NCBI GenBank assembly: GCA_951804985.1
Contig: OX638131.1
Span: forward strand, 1,054,001-1,118,000
Reading direction: 5' to 3'
Length of the DNA stretch: 64,000 bases
Source of the DNA: Dryomyza anilis
Taxonomy: Eukaryota; Arthropoda; Insecta; Diptera; Dryomyzidae
Each line of letters starts with the position of its first letter. Within the stretch, counting starts at the first letter, position 1. Shown here piece after piece: positions 12,992 through 25,600 of the stretch. The notes below the pieces were generated by a model. It searched no databases. It was not told the origin of the DNA and was given only the letters and a program-made list of their open reading frames with translations. Made by a program: the position numbers and the translations under genes.

Positions 12992-13905
12992 TAAATTTCA
13001 TCAAAACTACCAAAATTCTTCGAAAATACCAATTTTCATCGAAAAGTCTAATATTCATCGAAAATTCCAATTTTCAGCGGAAATATCAATTTTCATCGAA
13101 AAAAAACAATTTTCACCGAAAATGAAATATTAATTGTGTATTATTAATTAAATACCAATTTTCATCGAAAATTAGATTTTTCATCAAAAATAAAAATTTT
13201 AATCGATATACCACTTTTCATCAAAAATATCAATTATCATTGGAAATACCAATTTGGGTTGAAAACAACAATTTTCATCGAAAATAACAATGTTCATCTA
13301 AAATAGCAACTTTCATCGGAAATACCAATTTTCATCGCAAATACAAATTTTCATCGAAAATACCAACTTTCATCGGAAATATCAATTTTCATCGAAAATA
13401 TCAATTTTCATCGAAAATATCAATTTTCATCGAAAATATCAATTTTCATCGAAAATATCAATGTTCATCGAAAATATCAATTTTCATCGAAAATATCAAT
13501 TTTCATCGAAAATAGCAATTTTCATCGAAAATATCAATTTTCACCGATAATATCAATTTTCATCGAAAATAACAATTTTCATCGAAAATATCAATTTTCA
13601 TCGAAAATATTAATTTTCATCGAAAATATCAATTTTCATCGAAAATATCAATTTTCATCGAAAATATCAATTTTCATCGAAATTATCAATTTTCATCGAT
13701 AATATCAATTTTCATTGAAAATATCAATTTTCATCGAAAATTAAATTTTAATAGAAAATATTAATTTTTCATCGAAAATAGCAATTTTCATCGAAAATAT
13801 CAATTTTCATCGAAAATTTCTATTTTCATAGAAAATAAATTTTAATAGAAAATTTTAATTTTTCATCAAAAACACCAAATTTTATCAAAAATACCAAATA
13901 GGTAA
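12992..13905. repeat. 19-bp minisatellite A (TTTTCATCGAAAATATCAA)n
   Basis: About 45 head-to-tail copies of the 19-mer TTTTCATCGAAAATATCAA are visible. They are nearly identical between 13370 and 13690 and decay towards both ends, as expected when unequal exchange homogenises the centre. Each unit contains the dyad ATTTTC-ATC-GAAAAT. A/T tracts recur about every 9-10 bases, which may curve the DNA. The period and 13 of 19 positions match the complement of minisatellite B (43486-44870, 47135-48235). Confidence 0.95.
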
Positions 13906-16900
13906 AATATAAATTTTACAGACATTACCAATTTTTAAATTTAAATGTTTACAAATTTTAATTGAAAATTAAAATTTAAAATTACAAAAAAAAAATTAAA
14001 TTGTGAAAAAATAAAGCAATTTCAAAGTTTTAAAACACCCTGTTCATGCTCACTTGCAGTCGCGTAACATTCAGTCATGAGTTCATATGTGACCCGAGCC
14101 GATTCTCAAAGAGGGAGCCGGTCTTAATTACAATTTATTGCTCGCATATATGAGGAAATGAGTTTTTGCGTATGTGCTCGACCTACTCGGTGCGTAATAG
14201 GAACAGGATAAAAATCCACATAGCATCCTGCCGGATGGAAATTTATAGCCTACCTGTGCGATGACAGAGAAGAAACGAAATCATCGCTATCGCTACCAAC
14301 AGAAGGAAAACATGGCCAAAATTAGAAATGCCATTAATTTGACTCGAATTGCACTGTTGAGTCTCATCCAGTTGGTCTGTAATGTGCCACTGGGATGGGA
14401 ATTCATATGAATTCGGAGTTGTGAGTCTCAGGTTTCTTTGGCTGGTTTAATTAAAAGCATTGTGAAGATTGCGATTGTGTCTTCAATTAAGGTTGTCATA
14501 TGACTTCCAATCAAACATTTCATTAGAAACCGAAACGCATTTTTTATGGTTTTTTAAATAAGAGGGTACTTTTTAAAAGGAAGAAAAAGAAAAAATCTAA
14601 TAATAGCATTCACTGGTATAAACAAGCTCTAGAATGGCGAAAGAAAAAAAAGTAAAAAAATTAAAAAATTAAAAAATATTTAAAATGAAAAAACCCAAAT
14701 TGAATTTCATTATCATTGATATCTCAGATATATCTAAAAACTTGTTGTATTTAAAATTCGGCACATTTGCAATTTTAAAATTATTTCAATAATTTATTCA
14801 ATTAACAAATGCAAATATAAAAAGCCCTCTCGAGTTCCCCGCTGTGTCTAATTTTTAGCTAGTGCGTGTTGGTTCTCCGAAGTGATGACATTAATTCAGG
14901 ACATGCGACAACAGAGATCGTGATTTTGTGTTTTATGTGAGCGCACATCTGCATCTGTTAAGCCTCATGTGTTTGTGAGGCTGAGTGTGATACGAGGGCA
15001 TGTTTATTTGCAACTAAATCAAGTCACTGAGTCCTTGTACTTTCTGCCGCTACGCCATAAGATGTTCCTCGACACTTGCGACCTGCGTCGTCGCATGTCC
15101 TTCGTGCTGAGTGCGAGCATATCTTGATGCCTTTTTGTGTTGTCAACACCAGTCATTACTATGCAATTAAGCGCTTGTTTATGCTTACGAATGCGAAGCC
15201 TTCCAGGTCCTTGGGCCCGCCATCTCCTCGCAGGTCCTTGGTGCGGCGACTGCATTCAAAAGAATGCAAAACTCGAAATGCAAATGCAGAGCACAGCTAA
15301 TGAAGAGGCGAATAAATATTTGGCACAACAACTGCAACAACGTAGAGCGTTGAAATAAAACACAAAAACACTTGCAGATGAAGATAAAAATTTACATAGA
15401 CACTAGGATTGTGTGCGAATGTACAATACGTGTGTGTGAGTGTGTTGGTTAGTACTACATGTGTGTGTAACTTACAAACGCCCTCTGGCGCCTGTACAAT
15501 GAACTATGCGCTGCATTATTAGCTGGGTTTTGTGCCGTTGCTCCAGTTCTTTTTAATCCTTGCGCTAGTCAGTTTTAATTCTTATGGTTTTTGTTTGTTA
15601 CATGATTAGAACACATGCAGCAGTCGGAGTTATGTGTGTCTGTCGGCCTGTATTATAACTGCGCCGTGAGTGCACTCAGAAACAAATTTCTTAATGTAAA
15701 GAAAAATTAGCGAGATAAAGTCAAGTACAATTTCACTTATTTTCAAGAAATATTTTTCCTAATTATAAGAAACTTATATTCTTGATATAAAGATTTTTTT
15801 TTAATAAAGTTCATTTTTATTATTATGGGAAAAAATTTTTTGAGTGTGGAAGCGAAAATGGAAATGGTGAAAGAAGAAAAATGAGCACAATAGGTGTCAG
15901 AATTTGTGACAGTTAATTTAAATAGAGTCGATTACAAGAAAAGAAAGAATTTGAGACAATTAGCTTCAATAATTAAAATAAACGAACTTTTTTTGTATGT
16001 TTTTTGTATTAAGTATTACAATGTCCGGAATATTGTAACCTCCGATCTAAAATTATAAATCGATCGTATTTGTTTTATATTTCCAAAAAATTTGTTGCAT
16101 TTTTTCATTCGACTTGTTTCATATTAAATAATTCTCATAGAAACACAACATTCGCTGTTAACTCGATGCTTTTTAATCAGTAATGAGCCATTTTTTATTT
16201 AAGCAGAGATTTCTTGATTGTTCCATAATAATATCTCAAACGAATCGGATTCAATTTACTGTAAAACGAGTTCAATTTATTTTGGGTTGTAAAATTTATG
16301 AATATCAAATTTTAGAACATTTAGTATTTTGTTAAAAATGTATTGCCCTTTTCTGTGCGTTCAAAACATATGATTATAAAATGAAAATGATGAATTTATT
16401 AAGATTTAAAAAGAAAATTAACATGAAATTCAAATTTCTGTGACGAAATTTTCGTTTCGAAATACAGTAATCTCAACTGAATTTTGCAGTATGACGTAAT
16501 ACATATGCCAAAGCAATAATATCAGAACTATTCTAAAAATCCCAAACTACAGAATAATTTGTACAAAACACATGACACATAAGTATTATGGATGGAAAAC
16601 TAAAACATTTAATGCCATTTGTTGTACCCGAACCCACATATTTCACTGACATTATTTTTATTACAAACATAAAAATTGCAAGTAATTTTAATACTTTGTG
16701 ACTGGCTAAATGTGGGGTTGTATTTTGCGTGAACGGTTCTTCTCATGCTACACAAACCCTGTAGAAAAAGTGGAATTTCTCGCCAAATTGACTTGGCTCC
16801 CAAAATGATTTCATTGCGTTGCCCTGAGTGTTTGGCACATGTTGCTGCATTTGACTGTGTTTGTCTTTTGTGCTGTGTTGTGTAAATCAAACAAATGCAC

Positions 16901-17639
16901 AGCAAATACCCAACCGGATATAAAATAAAATTCTCGAAATTAGTCTCTCGGAAGAGTGTGTATTTTTGGCATTTTTATTATAATGCGGCAAAACTATAAA
17001 AGTGAATTGCGGAAAATTGAATTTTCGTGCTGGCATGTGGTAAGTTTTGATGTAGTTGCTGACATTTGTTTGGCTGCTGCCACTGTTTCAATGGTTGTTC
17101 TAAATTTGTTCAATTTTGCACAATGTCAACAAAGTGACTATGTCAAATACAACTGTGTCAGCAGAAAACGGATTTTAAACATGACAAATATAAGTATGAC
17201 TTCTTTTTTTTATTTAAACATTTTACATTTATATATATCGCTCATTTACTAAGCTCAAAACACGATTTTTGAGTTTATGATGCAGAATTATCCGTTATAT
17301 CATGTTTTATCTTGTTTAAAAAATTCTTATTCATGTGTTGCGTAATCACCGCATGAGAATATATGCCCCATACATATCATACACGCATAGCCTGAAACAC
17401 TTTCAACCCAAAAGTCGTGGGAAAACTTAAATGTTTTAAAAATATGTTTCGGACATCTCCCCGAGTATTTTAAGACTAAAAAAAAATCGTAGGCAAATTT
17501 TTTTAAAATATTGCGGTTTCAAATTTTTTTGTGCGGTTTTTTTTTTAATATTTTTTTGATAATAACTTCTTTTTTTTTGCTCAAACTATTAACTTTAGCC
17601 ACTAAGTTAACCCATTCAAATTTCACATAATTTGTCTAA
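13906..17639. other. Unique non-coding sequence
   Basis: No gene was recognised. The patches 14040-14420 and 14860-15360 are more GC-balanced. Overlapping frames on both strands at 15019-15358 have no domain and no coding signature. AT-rich DNA fills the remainder. Confidence 0.5.
16421..16467. repeat. Fragment related to the 5170-5311 MITE
   Basis: ACATGAAATTCAAATTTCTG followed by TGACGAAATTTTCGTTTCG and AAATACAG repeats, with small changes, the right half of the 142-bp element at 5170-5311. I could not find the matching left arm nearby, so this appears to be a partial copy. Confidence 0.5.
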
Positions 17640-18850
17640 AATTAGAGAGTGATGTGCCTTTTATGCTATTTTTTCTTCTGCTTTTTTTTCTCCTTATCAT
17701 TCTGTTATCATCCTTTTATTTTATTCGTATCTTCCTTTTTTATTCCTCTTAATTTTCTCTTATCTTCCACTAATATTTCTTATATCTTCATCTTCTCATC
17801 AACTTATCTCATGATATCTTCCTCTTATCTTGCTCTAACCTTCCTCTTATCTTGCTCTTCCTATTGTGCTCCCTATATCTTCCTATTGTGGTCCTCTTAT
17901 CATCCTTTTATCTTCTTTTAATCTGTCAATAGACAGATTATAATCTTTTTATTATCTTTAATCATCCTTTTATTTTCCTTTAATATTCCTTTTTATCTTC
18001 ATTTTTCCTCCTTCCTTTAATCTTTTATTCATCCTCATATCTTCCTCATCTTCTTCTTATCTTCTTCTTATCTTATTTTTCCTTTTATTTTTTTTCCTAT
18101 CTTCCTCTTATCTTCGTCTTATCATCGTCTTATCTGCCTCTAATCATTCTCTTATCTATATTGCTCTTATATTGCTCTAATCTCTTATCGTCCTATTGTG
18201 CTCCTCTTATCTTCCTAATGTGCTACTCTATCTTCCTTTAATCTTCCTTTAATCTACCTTTAATATTTAATCTTCCTATTATCTTCCTATAACCTGCCTA
18301 TTATCTTTTTATTATCTTCTTACTATCCTCCTTTAATCTTCCTCTTATTTTCCTTGAATCTTCCTTTATCTTCATCTTATCTTCCTATAACCTGCCTATT
18401 ATCTTTTTATTATCTTCTTTCTATCCTCCTTTAATCTTCCTCTTATTTTCCTTGAATCTTCCTTTATCTTCATCTTATCTTCCACTTGCATTCCTCTTCT
18501 CTTCCTTTTATAATCCTCTTATCTTTTTATTATCTTCCTATTATCTTCCTCATATCTTCCTCTTATCTTCCTCTTATCTTCCTCTTATCTTCCTCTTATC
18601 TTCCACTTATCTTGCTCTTATCTTTTTCTTATCTTCCTCTTATCGTCCTCTTATCTTCTTCTTATCTTCCTCTTATCTTCCTCTTATCTTCCACTTATCT
18701 TCCTCTTATCTTCTTTTTATCTTTCTCTTATCTTCCTCTTATCTTCCCCTTATCTTCCTTTTAATTTTACTCCTATCTTCCTCTATCCGCCTCTAATCTA
18801 ATCCTCTTATCTTCCACTAATTTTCTATTTATTTTCCCCTTACATTTTTC
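17640..18850. repeat. Polypyrimidine array of 11-bp CCTCTTATCTT units
   Basis: For 1.2 kb the plus strand is almost free of G and consists of degenerate TCTTATCTTCC units. Between about 18550 and 18760 they run in strict 11-bp register. I count about 35 CTTATC sites in the block and about 17 within some 200 bases. The complement AGATAAG is the WGATAR consensus bound by GATA-type zinc-finger factors, and the GGAAG beside it contains the ETS core GGAA. Long frames over this array repeat an 11-residue serine/leucine/proline pattern, which is the 33-base frame cycle of an 11-bp unit and not evidence of a protein. The strand asymmetry could also favour triplex DNA. Confidence 0.9.
18286..18481. 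repeat. 98-bp tandem duplication inside the pyrimidine array
   Basis: Positions 18286-18383 and 18384-18481 are near-identical, both running from CCTATAACCTGCCTATTATC to CTTCATCTTATCTT. One visible change is CTTCTTACTATCC versus CTTCTTTCTATCC. It shows that the array also grows by larger duplications than the 11-bp unit. Confidence 0.85.
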
Positions 18851-21109
18851 AGTTCTGCCTTATAAGGAGTGGTGCAGTTCTTTCAATAAAAAGAACAAGA
18901 TCGACTTCCAATGTGAAAAAGAGGTCCTAACCTGAGAGAACAGAACAAACATAGTAAGAAATACGAAAGAAGAAAATTTATAAGAATTAGGAATAGACCT
19001 GTCGATGTCAGAAGAAAAACAAAAGGTACAATGTAAGAAGGAGTGCAAGAACAAGACTTACATGTCTTATTCTGGTCCTTGCATTAGCTCATCAATAGAA
19101 CACACTGTACAACTTCAAAATATGATTCGAAATATCGTGGTGTTTATGAATTCTAAAAATAAACCAAAAATGTTTCTGAAGAAATAAAATTTATTTATTG
19201 AAAATTTGAACCTTTTCAATATTGGATCAATATCTATAACGCCAAAAATAACAATATTATGCCATTCGAGAGAAATTCCATTTTATAGAAATCTCTATCA
19301 TTTTCGTATAAAAATATATTATCGGTAAGTTTGGCCCATAAATGACATCTTTTGCTGGTATATTGCAATTTGTTATTTGATATATTTCATTAAACTACTG
19401 TTTCATTGCCATCCCTTAAATTAAGAGCCCTGTCCCAACGTGGACACAATTCTGGAGCGCCTCTGAAAATTGCGGTCACAAGTGAGTCAGAGTCACGTAC
19501 GAAAGCCAGCAGCAGACGTCATAAAAGCGTAACAAACACGTCAACGGCATTAACAGCAGCAACAACAATAGCAGCAACACCAACGCAACAGAACAACAGC
19601 ATCTAAAACTGATAAGCAACAAAAATTCTGAAACCACAGGGACGCGCACACCAGCCGACTCACGGGCAACAGCACGAATTCATTGCTGCTAATGAAAGCG
19701 TCTGCTGGGTAAATTTAGCAACACTGGTGATTTAATTAAAATAGGTTCTGCTATTCTTGGCATTGTCGACTGTCCAAACAAATGCTACCTGTGGGAGTCA
19801 CATAGTCGTGAAATATTTTAATACATTTCACACATAATAGGTAAATCTTGTATTCAATGGCAACCCTATCAACCATATCAACTCTGGTAAAAATACTGCA
19901 TAGTACCAAAAGTAATAACTCTGTTTATTACTCGGAAACTCTTTTTTTGTGTGTTGCTGCGACTGCTGCATAGTTTAAGCAGCACTTGGCACGTTATTAT
20001 TTGCATAAGTTTTTGTTATCCTTTTTTATTTTTTGTATATTTTTTATTCACGTAGTCCACAACACGAACAATAGCCACAGGAACAACCAGAAACATTGCA
20101 GTGCCAGTGCAATCTGTTTTTGAAATTCTCGCAAAGGATGCTGTCCATAAATTCTTTCAGTTTTGGCGACTGCGGCGCATTGTTTGGCGTGTGGAATTTT
20201 ATTCTAACGCAGCTGCACTTTGTACTGCCTTAGAAGAGCGAAAACAGCGATTTGGTGTTTTTTTTTAGAAAATAACTGCAGTGTTAAAGTTAACAGCAAA
20301 AGTTCTAAAGAAATTTGATAAATTTAACTTCAATCCAACATGAGGTATGAGTAACCAAATGCTATTTAATACTATTTTGTCACTGGCAGCATTGCTTTAA
20401 CTGTGACATTTAAATAGCCAACTGTCACTGTCACTGTTGTTGTCACTGCCGTCGGCCAAACCACCGCAATTTCACCGCGCAGCAGTGCTCTTAATATTCG
20501 CATAAATAAATGTCACTCATACGCCATGGTCCAACGTCATAACACCAAAAAAAATAAAAATAAAAAATTCAAATCATATTTAACAAAAAACTAACTTTTT
20601 ACGACTGTTGTGCGATAAAAACCATGAAGTTGTATCAAATTATCACACAACAAACAAGCAAAAACCAACTCAAACAAACGCATATCAGTTACAGCGCCAA
20701 CATGTGCAGCTCTATTTACACTGAATGGCGCACAAAAAACGAGATACTGACTCGCGATAACTCAAAGTGTCAGTGCTCCCAAAACAGACACAGCACACCA
20801 CACAATGTAGTTTGTTGGGCGGGACGAAGTTGCACTGCATCGAATTTTTGGGTTCAGGTAGTGAATATGGTTGCCACGTGGTACACATTCCATAAAATTT
20901 GAAAATTTATATTTATTTATGTTTATTTGAAATATAGAAATTTCAATATAATTTACATGCATAAATCAAATTTGTTTTTGTTGTACAAATGTCTATTTTT
21001 GCAGGGTTTTTGTCGTATACTGAAAAAATACGATTTTAGTATAATGAATGAATTCATCAATATGATGAATCCTGGTAGTGTATTGTTGTTTACACGATTT
21101 TTTTTTTGA
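18851..21109. other. Unique non-coding sequence
   Basis: No gene was recognised. GC-balanced single-copy-like patches lie at 19400-19720 (with AACAGCAGCAACAACAATAG) and 20030-20900. Short frames here have no domain. A CACTGTCACTGTCACTG triple occurs near 20425. Confidence 0.5.
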
Positions 21110-21995
21110 AAATTAGTGATTTCGGACATTTTCCAAATTTTTGTTTAACAATTTTTTCATAATTGTTTAAACATTATTTTTTTTTTGGGGAATTTTTTTT
21201 TTATTAAAAGGTGATTTCGATTTTTGCGTTGTTGTTGTCGTCCAACATTTTTCCTAAACAATTTGTTTTTCGAAATTTTTCGAACATTTTTGTCGAATAT
21301 TTTATTTTGAAAAAGGTAATCGACCATTTATATATATAGTCGTCTATTTTTTTTAAACAAATTTAATTTTTCGAAATTTTTGAATATTGTTGTTTTTATT
21401 GAATATGTTTTTTTTTTTTTTAATTTCCACCATTTCTTCCAAAATTTTGTTTGAAAATATTTTATTTTGAAAATATCGTTAATTTTGTCGTCCAACTTTT
21501 TCTTTAAACAAATTTTATTTTTTCGAAATTTTCGAACACATTTGTCCAAAGATGATCGTTGTATTTAAAATATTTTTTTTTGGAAATTTTCGAACATTGT
21601 TTGAACATTGTCGAACATTTTCGAACATTGTTTTTTTTTGTTAAATGTTTTATTTTTGGAAGTTCGAAAATTTTCGAACATTATTATTTTTGTAAAATTT
21701 TTTGTTTTGTTTTTTTAAAATGATGATTCGAAACAACGCAATTTTTGTTGTCCAATACTTTTATTTTTTTTTTTCGAAAATTTTCGAACATTGTTCTTTT
21801 AGTTAAATATTTTTTAGATCTTTCTTATTGTCGACCAAAAAACGATTTGAAAATTTTCGAACGTTGGTGTTTTTTTTCGAATAAAATTATTTTGTTGAAC
21901 ATTTTTTTTTCAAAATTTTTTTTTTATTTAAATTTTCTTGAACATTATTCTTTTAATCGACATTTTCATAAAAAAAAAAATTAATTTTTTCTTTT
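21110..21995 (+). repeat. T-rich satellite-bearing repeat, array 2
   Basis: This is a degenerate array of the family seen at 5530-6260. Recurrent pieces are TTGCGTTGTTGTTGTCGTCC (21225), TTCGAAATTTTTCGAACATT and many GAAAATTTTCGAACATTG. The core TTCGAAAATTTTCGAA is a perfect palindrome. It is the most decayed array in the window, with long T runs. Confidence 0.7.
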
Positions 21996-23487
21996 AGGGT
22001 ATTAAAAGGTTAACCTTTATCTCCGATGTTTATTTATTTGATTGTATAATAATTCCAAAATTATTAATATTGCTATATACCTCATTCTCTTTTCTAAAAT
22101 GAATTCGAATTTTCGAGATTTTTAGTATATTCTGTTTATCGAACATTTTAGTTTTTTACACAAAATATTCACCATATTCATTAATAAAATGAGTTAAAAT
22201 TTTTAGGACTCATAATTTCCTTTTTTTTTGTATTATTGAAATTTGTAACCCTCGCCAAATTCTGTTTACTGAAATGTACAAAATTTGATGAAAAATATTT
22301 TAATACAAAAACTAGCTTGAAAAATAAATATTTTTTTTTCTGTAGTAATAAAAAGTACAATTTTTAAATTTACTACCTAAAGCATAATTCCGTACCACCA
22401 TATTTCATAAGGTTTTGGCAAATTCAGCACCATGACACATGCAAAGTTCTCGACAAAAGGGTAAAATAAAAAAACATTATATTTGCAGTCAATTTTCTTT
22501 TACGACCCAAACGGCTAATAAATGTGTTATTTTTCTTTCAAATTTAATTTTAGCAAAACTTTTATTTGCTCTGTCCAACATAATACATACATTTTTACAA
22601 ACGAAAAAAGGACTAAACAGCCATTTGACACCCTTTTTATGCGAACAAAATTGCGTACAAAATAATTTGTTTACTAACACTGACGCACAGCTACAATACA
22701 CATGCACACGCACACACACACACACAGACATACAGAGAGACACTAATACATGCTTGTGGCACATGTGTTTTTCATTTGGTTTTCCCTGAAATTTGTTACT
22801 TTGTCGCATTGCTTTTTTGTTTCTCTGTTATTTGCCATTCAATTCCATCTAAACTCCTCGTAAAGCTTCAAATTACATCAACACATGCGTGCACACACAT
22901 TCACACAAATACAGGCACACTGAAAAAAACAAGTACACAGAAAAAAAGACAACAAATTTGGTAATTTATTTATTAAATAATCTCGAACTTCGCCACATAA
23001 CAGAGCGTCTAGTTCATTGTGTTCATAGAAATATACTCTGCTTTATTAAATATTCTTTGTTTTTATAAATTTACATATTTTGTGTAAATATTTTCAACAA
23101 GCACAACATATATTTTATTAGTTCTTAAAAGCATAGTCAAAACATAGAAAGAAACTGGTCTGTATTTAGTAAAACTAGCCGGAAACTGCTCGAAAATTGG
23201 TAGGAATTTTAAAAATAGATACCCTCTAGTAAAACTAGTAAAAAAAATTGGTCTGTCTTTAGTCAAATACTAGCCAAATACTGATCGGTTGTTGGTTGAG
23301 ATTTTAAGACAATATCCCCGCCAGTAAAACTGACGTAATTTTAATTTTGAATGTATTCTGCCAATAAAAATTGATTTTATATGTCATATGTAACGCAGAC
23401 AAAAAGCTTGACAGAGTCGAGACAGTATAGAAACATTTTTTTCGACATATTTCAAAAAAACAACGGCGTACCCCGTACCCAAAAAAT
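21996..23487. other. Unique non-coding sequence with CA microsatellites
   Basis: No gene was recognised. (CA)n tracts lie at about 22696-22726 and 22890-22920. Degenerate ACTAGCC-containing pieces recur near 23175 (ACTAGCCGGAAACTG), 23268 (ACTAGCCAAATACTG) and, in reverse, 23930-23945, which suggests an old repeat of unknown extent spanning 23130-24080. Confidence 0.45.
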
Positions 23488-23645
23488 GCTGTGAATCTAC
23501 CAATAAAATTGTACAAAATTTGACAACTTGCTATACACTTCTAAAAATATTCCTTTTATCTGTGTGTTTGCCGGTAATATGCCCGAAATATTTCTGTAAA
23601 ATGCCGGAAATTTGGTCTCGGGAATGTATATACTAAAAATATCGA
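23488..23645. repeat. Dispersed repeat, partner of 41763-41945
   Basis: CTGTGAATCTACCAATAAAA, ATATGCCCGAAATATTTCT and TCGGGAATGTATATACTA occur here. Diverged counterparts are in the same order at 41763-41890 (CGTGAATCTGCCATTAAAAC, ATATGCCTGAAGTATTTCT, TTGGGAATTTATCATATT). No coding content is seen and the family is unknown. Confidence 0.55.
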
Positions 23646-24109
23646 ATACAAAATAATATTAAGTATCGCCTTTGTGTTGCTGCAATATATGTTGAAGTTT
23701 ATCAGCGTTGGGAAAATCTTAGTTTCGTTTTCCATTTGTTTGCAATCATAAAACTTCGTCTTTACAGGTGCTCTTTGTAAATACAGCAAGTAAATGATTT
23801 TAGTGGGAAGTCTTGTGTATTACAGAAGCCGACACCGCCAGCATTTCAAGATGTGCCATATGAACGGACTTCGAGACGAATGGAGTGTGCGGAAACAAAA
23901 AAAATATTACATAATTTAATTGTAACCCGTTTCTGGCTAGTTTTAGTTACTGTTTACCCGGCAGAACCAGAACAGGGCAGATACTGGTAGTATAGTTCAA
24001 TGCATTACTTACAGGTAACTGGTAGGTTTACTTGCCAGAAACTGGACAAATGAAAACTGGCTGGATACGTGCAAGTTCACACATCTGACCGAGCACAAAA
24101 AATTCCAGT

Positions 24110-24372
24110 AAATTGTGATTTCGACCATTGCGTTGTTTATATCGTACAATTTTTTTTTCGAGTTTTTTCTATCAGAAAGGTCAGTTTTTCGAGTTTTTTC
24201 TATTATTTTTAATTTTTGCAAATATTTTTGTTTTTGGAAAATGGTGATTTCAACCATTGCGTTGTTTTTGTCCAAACATTTTTTTTTCGAAATTTTCAAA
24301 CATTGTGTTTTTGTCGAATACTTTTTTTGAAAATGGTGATTGCGTTTTTTTTTGTCGTCCAAGAATTTTGTT
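24110..24372 (+). repeat. T-rich satellite-bearing repeat, array 3 (short)
   Basis: About two and a half units occur. GTGATTTCGACCATTGCG at about 24115 is followed by GTGATTTCAACCATTGCG about 129 bases later and GGTGATTGCG about 92 bases after that. TTTTTGTCGTCC and TTTTTTTTCGAAATTTTC lie between them. Confidence 0.7.
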
Positions 24373-24399
24373 ATAAAAATGTTTCAAAGTTCTTACAAA

Positions 24400-25600
24400 C
24401 AATTTAGAACAACCAGAACAACCTTACAAAATTCTCGGTTCTGTCTACTGTTCTAAGAACTTACAGTAGCTCTTAGAACCGACCTTACAGTTCTCAGAAC
24501 CGACCTTACAACATACTCGGTTTTTAACAATAAGGTCTGAGGTATGAGAACTGTAAGGTCAGTTCTGAGAACTGAAGGGTCGGTCTGAGAGCTTAAAGTT
24601 TGTACAAACAATTTAGAACAATACTCGGTTCTCTCCACTGTAAGGTCGGTTCTGATAACTTACTTAGTAACTTACTTGGAGTAGCTCTCAAAACCGACCT
24701 TACAACATACTCGGTTCTCTCAACATATCCAAATATGTTGGTTGTTCTAAATTGGTTGTACAAACTTTAAGTATGTTGTAAGGTCTGAGAAATAAAAGTT
24801 TGTAGAAACAATTTAGAACAACCAGAACAACCTTACACCCAGAAAACTGTACACCCAGAAAACAATACTATATAAATAATAGTTTTTTACTATTAAAAAT
24901 AGTCAGTAGGATTAATTATTATTTTAGTCGGAAAATAACATTAAGTACTGGAAAATACCATAATATTGTCATTGAGTTTATATGAAAAGATTTATTTTTT
25001 GTAAACTATTAAATCAATAATTGTTATTGACCAATTTGAATGGAATTTGATGGATTTTTCTGGGTGTAAGTTTCTGAGAACTAACAGTAGCTCTCAGAAC
25101 CGACCTTACAGTTCTCAAAACCGACCTTACAGTTTCAAAACCGACCTTACAGTTCTCAGAACCAAACCTGTTAGTTGTTCTAAATTGTTGTACAAACTAT
25201 TTGCTCTCAGAACCGACCTTACAGTTCTCAGAACCGACTTTACAACATACTCGGTTTTCTCAACTGTCGGTTCTGAGAACTGTAAGGTTGGTTCTGAGAG
25301 CTAAAAGTTTGTAGAACAACCAACATATCCGATTGTTCTAAAAGTTCTGAGTAGCTCTCAGAACCGATCTTACAACATACTCGGTTCTCTCAATTGTAAG
25401 GTCGGTTCTGAGAGCTTAAAGTTTGTACAAACAATTTAGAAAAACCAACATATCCGGTTCTATTATTCTATTAGTATTCGGTTCTCTCAACTGTAAGGTC
25501 GGTTCTAAGAGCTTAAAGTTTGTACAAACAATTTAGAACAAAGAACATATCCGGTTCTATTAATCATTAGTATTCTGAGAGCTAAAATTATTGTACATTT
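24400..25600. repeat. Inverted-pair repeat with GGTTCTGAGAACTGTAAGGT
   Basis: Many copies of GGTTCTGAGAACTGTAAGGT and its complement ACCTTACAGTTCTCAGAACC alternate with AGTTTGTACAAACAATTTAG and ACATACTCGGTTCTCTCAA. Copies lie on both strands and often face each other, so the region could form extended hairpins. The array is interrupted by the MITE at 24852-25066. No open frame is meaningful. The family is not recognised and is not found elsewhere in the window. Confidence 0.8.
24852..25066 (+). mobile_element. TA-flanked CACCCAGAAAA MITE, copy A
   Basis: It begins CACCCAGAAAA and ends TTTTTCTGGGTG, flanked on each side by TA (24850-24851 and 25067-25068), as for Tc1/mariner-type insertions. 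The 215-bp interior matches copy B (40515-40734, inverted) nearly throughout, for example TAATAGTTTTTTACTATTAA and TATGAAAAGATTTATTTTTT. A 16-base duplication of the left tip (TACACCCAGAAAACTG, 24835-24850) precedes the element. It sits inside the 24400-25600 repeat and is younger than it. Confidence 0.9.

Noticed and set aside
12992..13905. CRISPR-like regular repeats
   Set aside because: Units are head to tail with no variable spacers and the DNA is eukaryotic in character; it is a minisatellite.
15019..15358. Three overlapping frames on both strands in a GC-balanced patch
   Set aside because: No frame stands out, no domain and no splice-flanked exon pattern that I could support.
18452..18796. 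Overlapping ORFs with periodic S-S-Y-L-P-L-I-F pattern resembling a repetitive membrane protein
   Set aside because: The 11-residue period is forced by the 11-bp pyrimidine repeat and appears in more than one frame.
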